A stretch of DNA of 64,000 bases. It comes from Lewinellaceae bacterium (lineage in GTDB: Bacteria; Bacteroidota; Bacteroidia; Chitinophagales; Saprospiraceae). Where the stretch lies: assembly GCA_020636375.1 (NCBI GenBank), contig JACJXZ010000002.1:434001-498000 (forward strand), written 5' to 3'. This document shows positions 48,480 to 58,014 of the stretch, piece after piece. Every line of letters begins with the position of its first letter. Position 1 is the first letter of the stretch. The notes beneath the pieces were generated by a model. It saw only the letters and a program-made list of their open reading frames with translations, made no database searches and had not been told where the DNA came from. Position numbers and translations under genes: made by a program.

Positions 48480-50948
48480 ATGGCATCACAGGAACTCGTA
48501 TGGGCCACCGCCGCCCTTTTGTTGCTCTACGGCGGGGTTATCCTCTATTTTGTTATCCGCGGCGCCCTGCGCACGGCTTCCATCTCGGACTACGCCGTGG
48601 GGAGCATTCAGTTCTCTCCGGTGGTGGTGGGGCTTTCCCTTGCTGCTTCCATCACCAGCGCCGCCACGTTTATCATCAATCCGGGTTTTATAGCGCTTTA
48701 CGGGCTGAGCGGCATCCTGGCCTTTGCCATCACCATGCCGCTGGCGATATTCGTCTCGCTGGCTATCCTGACCAAGAGCTTCCGCACCCACGGCGCTTCG
48801 GTCCGGGCCCTGACCATGGCGCAATGGATCGGCAAGCGGTACAACAGTACCGGTTATGCTCTGCTCTTCGGCTTTTTGTCCCTGCTGCTGATCACCTTCA
48901 TCGTGCTGATCTGCGTGGGCATGACGAAGGTTTTGTCCAAGGCCCTCAATGCGGAAGAACTCTATGTGCTGATCGGGCTCGTCGTGTTCGTGTTCGGGTA
49001 CATGATGTTCGGGGGGGCCAACTCCATGGTGTATACCAATACGATACAGGCCATCCTGATGCTCGTCGTGGCCTTCATCCTGCTGACCTCCGGTTACGAG
49101 CATTTCAGCCAGGGGGTCCATGGGTTTCTGGACAAGCTGGCGGCCATCGACCCGATGCTGGTGAAATGGGCCAACCCCAACAGTTTCCTCTTCCGTGATT
49201 ATTTCGAGATCATCTTCTGCAACCTGGTGGTTGGGGTGGCCATCGTCTGCCAGCCCCACATCATCACCAAGTCCTTATTGTTGAAAAACGAGTCGGACGT
49301 GAACCGCTACCTCGTCACCGGCATCCTGGTGGAAGCGGTGTTTTTCGCGGTGGTGTTCACGGGGCTGTACGCCCGCCTCAGTTTCCCGGACCTCACTGTA
49401 GACGGGGTGCCGCTGAAGATGGACGGCATCATCCCGGCTTATGTGGTGCGGGAATTCCCGGTGGCGGTCGGCCTCATCGTGATCATGGGGTTGCTGTCGG
49501 CGGGGCTTTCCACCCTGGAGGGCCTCATCCAGTCTATCTCTACGACCATTACCTCCGACATCGTCGAGCCGCTGATGGGGCATCGGCTGGGAGGCGGCGG
49601 CGGCCAGCGCAACCGGAAGCTGGTGGCCATCAACAAAGTGGTCATCGTGTTGCTGGCCGTGGTGTCCATCCTGATCTCCTACAACCAGCTGACCCATCCG
49701 AGCCTCAGCGTGGGCATCTTTGCCCAGAACGGGGTGTACGCCTATTTTTCGGCCGCCTTTGTGCCGGTCCTCTTTGGCATTTACCTGCGGGATGCGCCCC
49801 GGATAGCGCCGGTAGTGGCCACGATAACCGCCGTGTTGGTGCATTTCGGCATCTACTACGGCCGCATCGGCGGCTACATGCAGGCGGAAGTGCGCAACCC
49901 GGCGGTAGCCGCCACCTTTGCCATCCTCCTGTCCCTGGCGGCCGGCCTGGCCGTTTACTTTCTGTTTCGCGGCAGGCAAAAAGCCGGCGGCGTACAGCGC
50001 AAAACTGCCCCAAAATCTGTAGTTTCGCCATCTGTCCTGTCGGTGCCTCCAGTTCCGGAGCCAGGCCCTAACGAGCAAGCAGAGATGCAAACGATCATCA
50101 CAAGGCCGTTCCCCCCGCAGTCCATCCACCTGTCCGGCGGCCTGGAGATCGGCTATATCGACGAAGGCCGGGGCCGGCAGACGCTGCTGTTCGTCCACGG
50201 CCTGGCCAGCAATTACAAAGGCTGGCAAAAGGTGATCGGCCAGCTGCGCCAAAAGTACCGATGCATTGCGCTGGACCTGCCGGGCTACGGCACCTCCGGC
50301 GAAGTGGCCCACCCGGTCAGCATACAGTTCTTCGCCTCCCGGCTCAACGAGTTCGCAGAAAAAATGAAGCTGAAGGACGTCACCCTCGTCGGCCACTCCA
50401 TGGGCGGGCAGGTGTCGGTGGCGGCAGCCCTGCAGCAGCCCGGCAACTTCCGGCAGCTGGCCCTGGTGGCGCCGGCCGGCTTCGAGACGTTCAACCGGGC
50501 CGCCAAGGAATGGATACGCGCCATCTACAAGCCCGCCCTGCTGAAGGTAGCGCCCGACGAACAGATCAAAAGCAACATCAAAGCCAATTTCTACCGCTTC
50601 CCGCAGGATGCCCAGTTCCTCATCGACGAACGGCTCGCCCTGCGCCATTCCCCGGATTTCGACTATTACTGCCAGCTCATCCCCCAGTGCGTCGTCAGCA
50701 TGCTGGACGAGCCCGTCTTCCACCGCCTGCAGGAGCTGCCGCATCCCACCCTGGTCATCTACGGCGAAAAAGACCGGCTCATCCCCAACCGCATGATCAA
50801 CCCTACCCTCTCCACCAAACGGGTGGCCCAAAACGGCGCCCGGAAAATCCGCAACAGCAAACTGGCGTTCATCCCCGACTGCGGCCATTTCGCCCAGTGG
50901 GAGTGTGCGGAGGCGGTGGCAGCGGAGATTGCGGGGTTTGTGGGGTAG
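48480..50948 (+). CDS. Sodium/solute symporter fused to alpha/beta-hydrolase
   Basis: One uninterrupted frame of 822 aa. Residues about 1-500 are a PutP-like SSS transporter: MASQELVWATAALLLLYGGV, SLAASITSAATFIINPGFIA, GGANSMVYTNTIQAILMLVV and GLLSAGLSTLEGLIQSIST, with about 13 membrane helices. A Pro/Val-rich linker (about 505-540) leads to an alpha/beta-hydrolase (about 545-820): LLFVHGLASNYKGW, the nucleophile in LVGHSMGGQ, the aspartate in YGEKDRLIP and the histidine in DCGHFAQWE, so the triad is complete. The start at 48480 was chosen for the hydrophobic N-terminus. An internal ATG (50085) could give the hydrolase alone. The pairing suggests uptake of an acid or ester plus its hydrolysis; PHA oligomer metabolism is possible given phaB next door (inference). 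Confidence 0.88.
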   Translation: MASQELVWATAALLLLYGGVILYFVIRGALRTASISDYAVGSIQFSPVVVGLSLAASITSAATFIINPGFIALYGLSGILAFAITMPLAIFVSLAILTKSFRTHGASVRALTMAQWIGKRYNSTGYALLFGFLSLLLITFIVLICVGMTKVLSKALNAEELYVLIGLVVFVFGYMMFGGANSMVYTNTIQAILMLVVAFILLTSGYEHFSQGVHGFLDKLAAIDPMLVKWANPNSFLFRDYFEIIFCNLVVGVAIVCQPHIITKSLLLKNESDVNRYLVTGILVEAVFFAVVFTGLYARLSFPDLTVDGVPLKMDGIIPAYVVREFPVAVGLIVIMGLLSAGLSTLEGLIQSISTTITSDIVEPLMGHRLGGGGGQRNRKLVAINKVVIVLLAVVSILISYNQLTHPSLSVGIFAQNGVYAYFSAAFVPVLFGIYLRDAPRIAPVVATITAVLVHFGIYYGRIGGYMQAEVRNPAVAATFAILLSLAAGLAVYFLFRGRQKAGGVQRKTAPKSVVSPSVLSVPPVPEPGPNEQAEMQTIITRPFPPQSIHLSGGLEIGYIDEGRGRQTLLFVHGLASNYKGWQKVIGQLRQKYRCIALDLPGYGTSGEVAHPVSIQFFASRLNEFAEKMKLKDVTLVGHSMGGQVSVAAALQQPGNFRQLALVAPAGFETFNRAAKEWIRAIYKPALLKVAPDEQIKSNIKANFYRFPQDAQFLIDERLALRHSPDFDYYCQLIPQCVVSMLDEPVFHRLQELPHPTLVIYGEKDRLIPNRMINPTLSTKRVAQNGARKIRNSKLAFIPDCGHFAQWECAEAVAAEIAGFVG

Positions 50949-51235
50949 AATGAGGGGAGATTGAGGGATGGTTATATTGCTGGCGGGAGGAGAGCGGGGG
51001 GTATTGTTATATTGTTGGCCAGGAGGAGGCGGGGGGTATTGTTATATTGCTATATTGCTGGCGGGAGGGGAGCCGGGGTATTGTTATATTGCTATATTGT
51101 TGGCGGGAGGGGAGCTGGAGGTATTGTTATATTGTTGGCCAGGATGAGGCCGGGGGTATTGTTATATTGCTGGCGGTGCGGGATCGGAGATTGTTCGCTG
51201 TCGCAAAGGAAGTGTTCAAAGTTCGGTGTCAATAG
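50949..51235. repeat. Long imperfect tandem tract of TATTGTTATATTG units
   Basis: From about 50980 to 51185 a unit of roughly 40-60 bp (GGTATTGTTATATTGCT, then GGCGGGAGG or GGCCAGGAG) repeats about five times. The same core occurs as pure 8-mers at 58.02 kb and inverted at 51.69-51.73 kb. Open frames here are repeat artefacts. Confidence 0.85.
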
Positions 51236-51289
51236 TTTCTCATGTAAGGTATGCGTCAAGTGGATTTTGGGACTGTTCAAAACGCTGTG

Positions 51290-51605
51290 TCTTTTGTTTA
51301 AAACACAGAGACCGCGGAGACACGCAAACCTGCTCGCTGTACTTAGGTGTCAAGGCAGGCGGGGAAGGCCACAAAGTATTCGCTGTCAAGCGATTACTCT
51401 GTGTTCCTCTGCGGACTCATATGTTTGTAAAACCGCAGGGAACGCAGGGAGCGCAGAGAAGAGTATCGCAGCTCCGCTGCACAAGCAACATCCTGCCATG
51501 CGGCCTTTCCTCTGCGGCCCTCTGCGGACCCTGCGGTTAAAAAAACACAGGAGGCGCGGAGCGCCGCAGGGAAAGGCAGCGTACCTCAGCGGTTCAAAAC
51601 TTGGA
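51290..51605. repeat. Dispersed repeat family II, copy 2
   Basis: Homologous to 33040-33405 in direct orientation: CTCATATGTTTGTAAAACCG (51416-51435), GCAGCTCCGCTGC, CTGCGGTTAAAAAAACACAG and GCGCGGAGCGCCGCAG, ending in AAAGGCAGCGTACCTCAGCG, which is the inverse of the left end of copy 1. It is non-coding. Between it and the next gene (51606-51756) there is only AT-rich and TATTG-type repeat sequence. Confidence 0.75.
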
Positions 51606-51756
51606 GGCGGACACACATTCCTGAACAATCTCTTTTCAGTGAATAATAACACACTGCCACTCCTCCCAACCAATATCGCAGGCGAAGCAACAATATAACA
51701 ATAACAACAATGTAGCAATATAGCCAGCCCTCCCGCAATATCCCCCTCTCCCCTAT

Positions 51757-52293
51757 CTACCGCTCAACCTTGCCCTTTCCGGCCTTCCTCGTTTCCTGGT
51801 AGAGGATCGTTCCCCGCTGGAGGCGTTCCTGCCGGTCTTTTTCCTGTTGGGCGGCAATGGCTTCCAGCTGGCCCTTCACATCGATGGGCCGGCTGTTGAG
51901 GCTGCGGTGGAAGGAGCGGATGATGAACCGGGCCATATAATCGGGGTGGTGTATCCCCATGCCCTTGAGCGAATGCGACAGGCGGGAGCCTTCGTAGAAG
52001 CCCCAGTTGAGGGTGATCCAGCGGCCGAAACTGAAATGGAGCCGGCTCACAGCCTCCTCTTCGGGGGCGGCCTTAAAGCGGGCCCTGGCGTCCCGGTCGA
52101 TCAATTGGTTGAGCTGGACGAGGGCGTCGGAAAGGTCCCGTGGGATGTAAACGCCGTCGATGGATTCCATCCGGATGCGGCGCTGGTAGCCGTCTTCAAA
52201 TTCCTTTTCGGTTTCCGGAGGTTTCTGCGCCTGCGCAGGATTAGCAGCCAGCCACAGCACGGCCAGCAATGGTAACCACGTTTTGCCCTTCAT
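51757..52293 (-). CDS. DUF6794-type exported protein
   Basis: The 178-aa product has a signal peptide (MKGKTWLPLLAVLWLAANPA, cleaved after AQA). The body holds the family pattern: YIPRDLSDALVQLNQLIDRD, EEEAVSRLHFSFGRWI, TLNWGFYEGSRLSHSLKGMG, IHHPDYMARFIIRSFHR and LNSRPIDV. In other Bacteroidota this small domain (DUF6794) is found in many paralogues of unknown role. It is flanked by repeat DNA on both sides and has no operon partner, so nothing more can be inferred. The basic tail (QEKDRQERLQRGTILYQETR) may be disordered. Confidence 0.75.
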   Translation of the reverse strand: MKGKTWLPLLAVLWLAANPAQAQKPPETEKEFEDGYQRRIRMESIDGVYIPRDLSDALVQLNQLIDRDARARFKAAPEEEAVSRLHFSFGRWITLNWGFYEGSRLSHSLKGMGIHHPDYMARFIIRSFHRSLNSRPIDVKGQLEAIAAQQEKDRQERLQRGTILYQETRKAGKGKVER

Positions 52294-52319
52294 GATCTGT
52301 TTTTTTACTACTGGAAATA

Positions 52320-52462
52320 ACCACTACAAAGTAACCCTCAAAAAACAAGTTGCCGGTTTCGGCGATCAGGCAAAGGCTGGAAACCCATGAAGGGGTTGAA
52401 GCCTTTGCCTGACCGCCGAAATTCAGATCGGCAACTTGTTTTCTGACCACTACAAAGTTACC
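52320..52462. repeat. Hairpin element flanked by 17-bp direct repeats
   Basis: Direct repeats ACCACTACAAAGTAACC (52320-52336) and ACCACTACAAAGTTACC (52446-52462) flank a large imperfect palindrome: AACAAGTTGCCG (from 52345) through CAGGCAAAGGCT, and its inverse AGCCTTTGCCTG (from 52400) through CGGCAACTTGTT (ending 52440). The structure recalls a small inserted element with duplicated target, though the direct repeats are long for that. The 360-bp gap has no gene. Confidence 0.75.
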
Positions 52463-52653
52463 TTATTTTTCCAATTTTCCCGAAACGGCAAAAAAATCCC
52501 CGCCACGGGTGGCGGGGCCAAATTAATGTGCTATGAAAAAGTTAATACAACTTTCGGTTATAGAAAACAGGTGTTATGATTTTGCGGTATTTCGGTATTG
52601 TGGTGTTGCGGCCGGGCTGCTTCCGCAACATCATAAAACCATAAAACCTGTAT

Positions 52654-53721
52654 TCACCACCGTATCACCGCTCCCGCCCAGGTGAAGCCGCTTCCGAAGG
52701 CGGCCAGGCAGACAACGTCGCCTTCTTTCACGGCGCCGGCCTCTACGGCCTCGCACAGGGCGATGGGCACCGAAGCGGCGGTGGTATTGCCAAACTTCTG
52801 GATGTTGTTCCAAATCTGGTCGTCCCGCAGGCCCATCCTTCGCTGCACGAACTGGCTGATGCGCAGGTTGGCCTGGTGGGGGATCAGCATGTCGATGTCT
52901 TCCTTTTTCAGGCCCGCCTTGGCCAGGGTTTCCAGGATGACTTCCGGGAATTTCTGCACGGCCATTTTAAAGACGAACTGGCCCTCCATGTGAGGGAAGA
53001 TTTGGCCGGTCTCGACCATGTGTTGGTTGATGAACATCTCGCCGTATTCCGCATCCGAGTAGCCGTAATCCGGCATCTCCTCCTGGTACTTATCGTGGTA
53101 GCCGCCATGAGCGCCGGGGTTGATGAAGGCCAGCTTCTCGGCGTAGGTGCCGTCGGAGTGCAGGCAGGTGGCCAGTACGCCTTTGCCCTCCTCCTCGGTT
53201 GGCTGGAGCACCATGGCGCCGGCGCCGTCGCCGAAAATGACGGTCACGTTGCGGCCGCGTGTGCTGAAATCCAGCCCCATGGAGTGCATTTCGGCCCCGA
53301 CCAGCAGGATGTTCCTGTACATCCCGGTGCGGATAAACTGGTCGGCGACGGAAAGGCCGTAGACAAAACCGGAACACTGGTTGCGGATGTCCAGCGCGCC
53401 GGCCTCCTTATTGGTGATGCCCAGCTCGCGCTGCAGCAACACGCCGCAGCCGGGGAAGTAGTAGTCCGGGCTGAGGGTGGCGAAGATGATGAAATCGACA
53501 TCCTCTTTGGCGATCCCCGCTCTTTCGATGGCCACCTCGGCGGCCCGGGCGGCCATGGAAGTGGTGGTCTCTTTGTGTTTTTTGCCGTAGCGCCGTTCGA
53601 CGATGCCCGTGCGTTCCTGGACCCATTCGTCGGTGGTATCCATCACTTTGGCCAGGTCGTGGTTAGTGACTACTTTTTCCGGCACGTAGTAGCCGATACC
53701 GGCAACTTTGGTACGATACAT
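52654..53721 (-). CDS. fabH: 3-oxoacyl-ACP synthase III (KAS III, FabH-like)
   Basis: Condensing enzyme that normally starts fatty-acid synthesis from acetyl-CoA and malonyl-ACP. It has 355 aa, starting MYRTKVAGIGYYVPEKVVTN. A longer in-frame start at 53943 adds a Cys/Arg-rich stretch unlike the family and was rejected. The catalytic cysteine is C116 in DIRNQCSGFVYGLS, the histidine is in LIPHQANLRIS, and the asparagine is in FGNTTAASVPIAL. The length is slightly over standard FabH (about 320-330), with inserts such as GYHDKYQEEMPDYGYSDAEY, so it may be a KAS III-like enzyme of another pathway. No other fatty-acid genes adjoin it. Confidence 0.9.
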   Translation of the reverse strand: MYRTKVAGIGYYVPEKVVTNHDLAKVMDTTDEWVQERTGIVERRYGKKHKETTTSMAARAAEVAIERAGIAKEDVDFIIFATLSPDYYFPGCGVLLQRELGITNKEAGALDIRNQCSGFVYGLSVADQFIRTGMYRNILLVGAEMHSMGLDFSTRGRNVTVIFGDGAGAMVLQPTEEEGKGVLATCLHSDGTYAEKLAFINPGAHGGYHDKYQEEMPDYGYSDAEYGEMFINQHMVETGQIFPHMEGQFVFKMAVQKFPEVILETLAKAGLKKEDIDMLIPHQANLRISQFVQRRMGLRDDQIWNNIQKFGNTTAASVPIALCEAVEAGAVKEGDVVCLAAFGSGFTWAGAVIRW

Positions 53722-54006
53722 AAATCTCGTTTTTTCCCTGCCAAAGCAGGCGTTTGGTTTTATCCGGCAGGCTGAGCGCTTCCACTCCACCTGTTTGCCT
53801 GTTCGGGAGCAAACAATTGTTCCCGACAAGCGTTTTTCCTTCAAATTTAGCAAAGCCGCCCGGCAAAATCGAAATTTTATTGCAAACCGCAAAAGCAATT
53901 GGCGGCCAATCGCCCGGCAGCACAAAAATAATAGAAATATCAAACTTGTCGCCGTTTCGATATTTTTCTATCTTTCAGGACACACGATAGAAACAACTAC
54001 TTGCCC

Positions 54007-54636
54007 ATGATATACCTCGGCATTATCGAAGATGAGCCCATGGTCCGGGAAAACCTGGAGATTTATTTCGGCGCCCAGCCCGAGATCGAGCCCATCCTGT
54101 CCGCAGATTCGGTCGAAGGCTTTATGGAGAACCTGCAGCCCAATATGCCGCTGGATACTATCCTGCTGGACATTGGCCTGCCCGGCATGTCGGGCCTGGA
54201 GGGCATCCGCCTGCTGAAGGGCCGGCGCCCGGACATCGACGTCATCATGCTTACGGCCTACGACGATTCCGACCGGATATTCAAAGCCTTATGCGCCGGG
54301 GCGGATTCCTACCTGATTAAACGCACCGGCCTGCCGGTCATCAAAGACGCCATCCTGACCGTCCACCGCGGCGGCTCCTACATGTCGCCCAGCATCGCCC
54401 GCAAGGTGATCAACCACTTTGCCCCCAAACAGGAAAAGTCCGACAACCAGGTACTGACCGACCGGCAGCTGCAGATCGTCAACGGCCTGGTGGACGGCCT
54501 GAGCTACAAAATGATCGCCGACCAGTATTTGATCTCGGTGGAGACCGTGCGGGACCACATCAAGAAAATCTACCGGAAACTGCAGGTGAACAGCAAGGCC
54601 GAAGTCATACGCAAGAAACTGGACGGCGAAATTTAG
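54007..54636 (+). CDS. LuxR/NarL-family response regulator
   Basis: The 209-aa protein starts at MIYLGIIEDEPMVRENLEIY. Residues 1-120 are a receiver domain with acidic pocket E8-D9-E10, phosphoacceptor D55 in TILLDIGLPGMSG, and switch residues in VIMLTAYDDS and the lysine in YLIKRTG. Residues about 145-209 are a LuxR-type helix-turn-helix (LTDRQLQIVNGLVDGLSYKM, ETVRDHIKKIYRKLQVNSKA). A TTG six bases upstream is a less likely start. It is followed, 200 bp on, by a HisKA_3 histidine kinase on the same strand, the usual partner for NarL regulators, so the two form a two-component pair. Confidence 0.93.
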   Translation: MIYLGIIEDEPMVRENLEIYFGAQPEIEPILSADSVEGFMENLQPNMPLDTILLDIGLPGMSGLEGIRLLKGRRPDIDVIMLTAYDDSDRIFKALCAGADSYLIKRTGLPVIKDAILTVHRGGSYMSPSIARKVINHFAPKQEKSDNQVLTDRQLQIVNGLVDGLSYKMIADQYLISVETVRDHIKKIYRKLQVNSKAEVIRKKLDGEI

Positions 54637-54660
54637 CTCTGTTTTTTGATCGCCAATAAA

Positions 54661-54811
54661 AATGAATTACTGCCTGATTTTTAATAACTTGCATGCCAGG
54701 TAGCAATTCATTACAATTCGCCGGACATTTAACGGAGCATGTAAAAGTGCAAAGGAATTGGCTCCCACTCATTTACACCTATACATTTTTACAAACTGCA
54801 AAATGTCCGGC
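54661..54811. repeat. Palindromic gap between response regulator and kinase
   Basis: GCCGGACATTT (54720-54730) and AAATGTCCGGC (54801-54811) are perfect inverse copies; AATGAATT (54661) and AATTCATT (54705) form a second pair. The right arm ends 26 bp before the kinase start, so the structure could affect its expression. Confidence 0.65.
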
Positions 54812-54836
54812 AATCACTTAAGTGGCATCTGGGCCC

Positions 54837-57800
54837 ATGGGGTATTTGAACGATCAAGCGCTTCGGTTCTTAGGGCATAGAAGGGCATGGCTGTATTTCT
54901 GCAGCCTCCTGCCGGGAATGTGTATGCTGGCCGCCCCGGCGACGGCCCAATCGGGCTATCCCCGTGACTTGCCGGTAGAGTATTATTCGGTGAACGACGG
55001 CTTGTCCGACCGGCACGTCACCGACATTGTCCAGAGCCGGCGCGGACTGGCCTGGCTAGGCACCCAGAACGGGCTGAACCGCTTCGACGGCTACGAATTC
55101 ATCGTCTTCAACAACCATCCGGACAACCGCCACCAGCTCTCCGATTCCAATATCCGAAAACTCGACCTGGACAAGGACGGCAGGCTCGTCATCACCTACC
55201 GCACCACTTACGGCCTGTTTGACATCCTCGACCCGGAGACGCTGGAAGTGGAGACGGTCAAGCTGCTCCCGGAAAACGGCATTGACGGCTTTCCCCGGCT
55301 GGTGACGGTCAATTCCCGGGGAGAGATCCTGGTTGTTTCCATCAGCCCGTCCGCCTCCAACATCTACCAGTACCTGAGCGGCAACCAGTTCCGGCAGGTC
55401 GCCAGCATACAGGAGAAGCACCACCAGCCCAGCGTGGCCGTCCACCTGGTGCAGTTGCCCGACGGAGACTTCCTGCTCAACGACAGCGAGATGGGCCTGC
55501 GCCACATCTCCGCTTCCGGGCAGCTGATCAAGCGCTTCGGCCCCGGCGACTTCCTGTGCGAAAAATTCCGGGGCAGTTATCCCGGATCCGCTCACTTCAT
55601 GTACTTCGACCGGCAGGGCCGCGTATGGCTCTCCCTGCAGGGGCAGCCCGGCGTATTCACCTTCTATCCCGGCGACGAAGTCTTCGAATCCATCCCGGAA
55701 CTGGAGCAGGGCCGCCATTTCAATGCCATCTGGGAAGACGAAAAAGGCAACGTGCTGCTCAGCCAGGCCGCCAACGCCGGCGATGCTTTCCCCCTGCGGG
55801 GGCTGTATTGCATCCGGCCGGATGGCGAGATCGCCAACTTCGATTACCTGCTCAGTACCAGCCGATATATCGTCAGCCTTTTCAGCCGCGATTTCTTCCG
55901 GACGATCTTCCTGGGCATCGACACCGGCCTGAAGATCGTGCAGAACCGGCAATCCAAGATCGACGCCTACCTGGCCGAAGACCTGGGGCTGGACCGCCGC
56001 GGCGCCGTCATGCGCGGCATGGCCGGCGACGGCGAGCGCTTCGTATACTTCCTCCAGGAAACCAATAGCCTGTATGAGCTGGACTTGCTCACCGGCTTCC
56101 TCGACACCCTGCCCCTCGTCGACTGGCAAACCGGAAAGCGGGTGGACATCGACTGCACCGGCAGCCTCCAACTCGACGCGGAAGGCAACCTCTGGTTCTA
56201 TTCCTGCCAGAACTCCTCGGCAGAAGGCGGGCGGCTGCACCGGTTCAACACCGGATCCTGCAACCTGGAGACCTACGACTACCCCTACCCGTTCAACGCC
56301 ATGGCCATCGACCGCTCCGGCATTATATGGCTATGCACCCAGCCGACCAACTCCAAGGGCAGGCTGCTCCAGTTCGACCCGCAGGTGGAAAAATTCCTCC
56401 CCTACGAAGACAAGGAAGGCAACAACCCCCTGCGCAACGCCACCCCCAACTTCATCATGGAAGCCCGCGACCGCAGCTTGTGGATCGGCACCGAGAACGG
56501 CCTGTACCAGATCGACCGCGAAAAGGGTAAAGCCAAAACCTACCGGGCCCTCAAGGGAAACAACGGCCTGGCCAGCGACATCGTCTACGTCCTGCACGAA
56601 GATGGCCAGGGCCTCATCTGGATCGGCACCACCAATGGACTGAACATCCTGGACCCCGAAACGGGAAAATTTCAACACTACAGCCGCAAAGACGGCCTGG
56701 CCAGCAATACGGTCTGCGGCATCGTCCCCGACAGCAGCGGCAGCTACTGGATCAGCACCTACAACGGCCTGTCTTACTTCGAACCCCAGCGGGAGGCCTT
56801 CCGCAACTTCTACGCCATGGACGGCCTGGCCCACGACGAGTTCAACCGCTTTTCCTTCTACCGCGACCAGAACGGGCGGTTCTATTTCGGCGGGGTCAAC
56901 GGCGTCAATGCTTTTTACAATGAAGAACTGCTCGTCAATGCGTCCACCCCGCCGGCAGTGCTGACCAAGATCACCCGCTACAATTCCAGGCAGGACAGCA
57001 CCATCGTGCAGGACAGCCACCTCTCAGACATGGAAGAACTCGTCATCAACCCCAGCGACAGCTACTTCACCATACACTTCATGCTTCCTACCTTCAGGAG
57101 CCCGCGCCGCAACCAATTCAAAACCTGGCTGGAAGGGTACGACAACCAGTGGGTTTACCAGGGCAGCAATCCCAACCTGCGCCTCAACCGCCTGCCCCCC
57201 GGCCCTTACGTCCTGCACGTCAAAGGCGCCGACGCCAACGGCAACTGGAGCACGGAAGAACTGACCATCCCTATCCGCATGAAGCCGGCATTCACGCAGA
57301 CCATCTGGTTCTACCTGCTTTGCCTCGCCGCCGGCTCCGCCATCGTGTACGTCATCTTCCAGAACCGCCTGGAACAACGCCTGCAGGTCGAACGCCTGCG
57401 GACCAAGCTGTCCAGCGACCTGCACGACGAACTCAGCGGCCTGCTCTCCGGCATCGCCATGCAAACCGACGTGCTCCAGATGCAGGTCGAAGATCAAAAA
57501 ACCCAGGAAAGGCTCCGGCAGATCGGCGAGGTGAGCCGGCGGGCTATGTCCAAAATGAGCGACGTGATCTGGTCCATTGACTCCCGGAAGGACAAAGTGG
57601 AGGACCTGCTGCACCGCATGCGCGAGCACGCCGACGAAATGTTGATCCCCCTGAATATCGTCTACCAGATGCACATCAGCAAGCTCGACCGGCAGAAGAA
57701 AATCCCGGTCACCCTGCGGCAAAATCTCTATTTCATCTTCAAGGAAGCGATCAACAACATCGCCAAACACTCCCGGGCCAACAAGGTCAACATCACCCTC

Positions 57801-58001
57801 AAAAACGAAGGGCAGGATTTTACCATGATCATCAAGGACAACGGCGGGCCGTCCCTGCCCAAAGAGAAGGTCAACGGCAGGAAAACCGGCCAGGGCCTGG
57901 CCAACCTGGCGATGCGGGCCGAACGCATCAAGGCGGAGCTGGATGTGGACAAGGGGGAAGAGGGGTATACGATCCGGCTGAAGCGGAGGCGGTTTGCGTG
58001 A
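54837..58001 (+). CDS. Propeller-type sensor histidine kinase (Reg_prop / Y_Y_Y / HisKA_3)
   Basis: The 1054-aa protein has a signal peptide (LYFCSLLPGMCMLAAPATAQ). The sensor part (about 40-690) consists of two-component-regulator propeller repeats, e.g. GLSDRHVTDIVQSRRGLAWL, GTQNGLNRFDGYEF and LIWIGTTNGLNILDPETGKF, followed by a Y_Y_Y domain (about 730-815, FKTWLEGYDNQWVYQGSNPN). A transmembrane helix (about 822-842, FYLLCLAAGSAIVYVIFQN) leads to a HisKA_3 dimerisation domain with the phosphorylated histidine H863 in SSDLHDELSG, and an HATPase domain with EAINNIAKH, DNGGP and GQGLANL. An upstream in-frame GTG (54822) is possible. It probably phosphorylates the preceding regulator. The ligand is unknown; such kinases often sense glycans (family knowledge). 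Confidence 0.92.
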   Translation: MGYLNDQALRFLGHRRAWLYFCSLLPGMCMLAAPATAQSGYPRDLPVEYYSVNDGLSDRHVTDIVQSRRGLAWLGTQNGLNRFDGYEFIVFNNHPDNRHQLSDSNIRKLDLDKDGRLVITYRTTYGLFDILDPETLEVETVKLLPENGIDGFPRLVTVNSRGEILVVSISPSASNIYQYLSGNQFRQVASIQEKHHQPSVAVHLVQLPDGDFLLNDSEMGLRHISASGQLIKRFGPGDFLCEKFRGSYPGSAHFMYFDRQGRVWLSLQGQPGVFTFYPGDEVFESIPELEQGRHFNAIWEDEKGNVLLSQAANAGDAFPLRGLYCIRPDGEIANFDYLLSTSRYIVSLFSRDFFRTIFLGIDTGLKIVQNRQSKIDAYLAEDLGLDRRGAVMRGMAGDGERFVYFLQETNSLYELDLLTGFLDTLPLVDWQTGKRVDIDCTGSLQLDAEGNLWFYSCQNSSAEGGRLHRFNTGSCNLETYDYPYPFNAMAIDRSGIIWLCTQPTNSKGRLLQFDPQVEKFLPYEDKEGNNPLRNATPNFIMEARDRSLWIGTENGLYQIDREKGKAKTYRALKGNNGLASDIVYVLHEDGQGLIWIGTTNGLNILDPETGKFQHYSRKDGLASNTVCGIVPDSSGSYWISTYNGLSYFEPQREAFRNFYAMDGLAHDEFNRFSFYRDQNGRFYFGGVNGVNAFYNEELLVNASTPPAVLTKITRYNSRQDSTIVQDSHLSDMEELVINPSDSYFTIHFMLPTFRSPRRNQFKTWLEGYDNQWVYQGSNPNLRLNRLPPGPYVLHVKGADANGNWSTEELTIPIRMKPAFTQTIWFYLLCLAAGSAIVYVIFQNRLEQRLQVERLRTKLSSDLHDELSGLLSGIAMQTDVLQMQVEDQKTQERLRQIGEVSRRAMSKMSDVIWSIDSRKDKVEDLLHRMREHADEMLIPLNIVYQMHISKLDRQKKIPVTLRQNLYFIFKEAINNIAKHSRANKVNITLKNEGQDFTMIIKDNGGPSLPKEKVNGRKTGQGLANLAMRAERIKAELDVDKGEEGYTIRLKRRRFA

Positions 58002-58014
58002 AGGGGCGGGGGAA

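Noticed and set aside
50961..51698. 245-codon frame through the TATTGTTATATTG tract
   Set aside because: Repetitive non-coding DNA read as protein; it extends into dispersed repeat family II.
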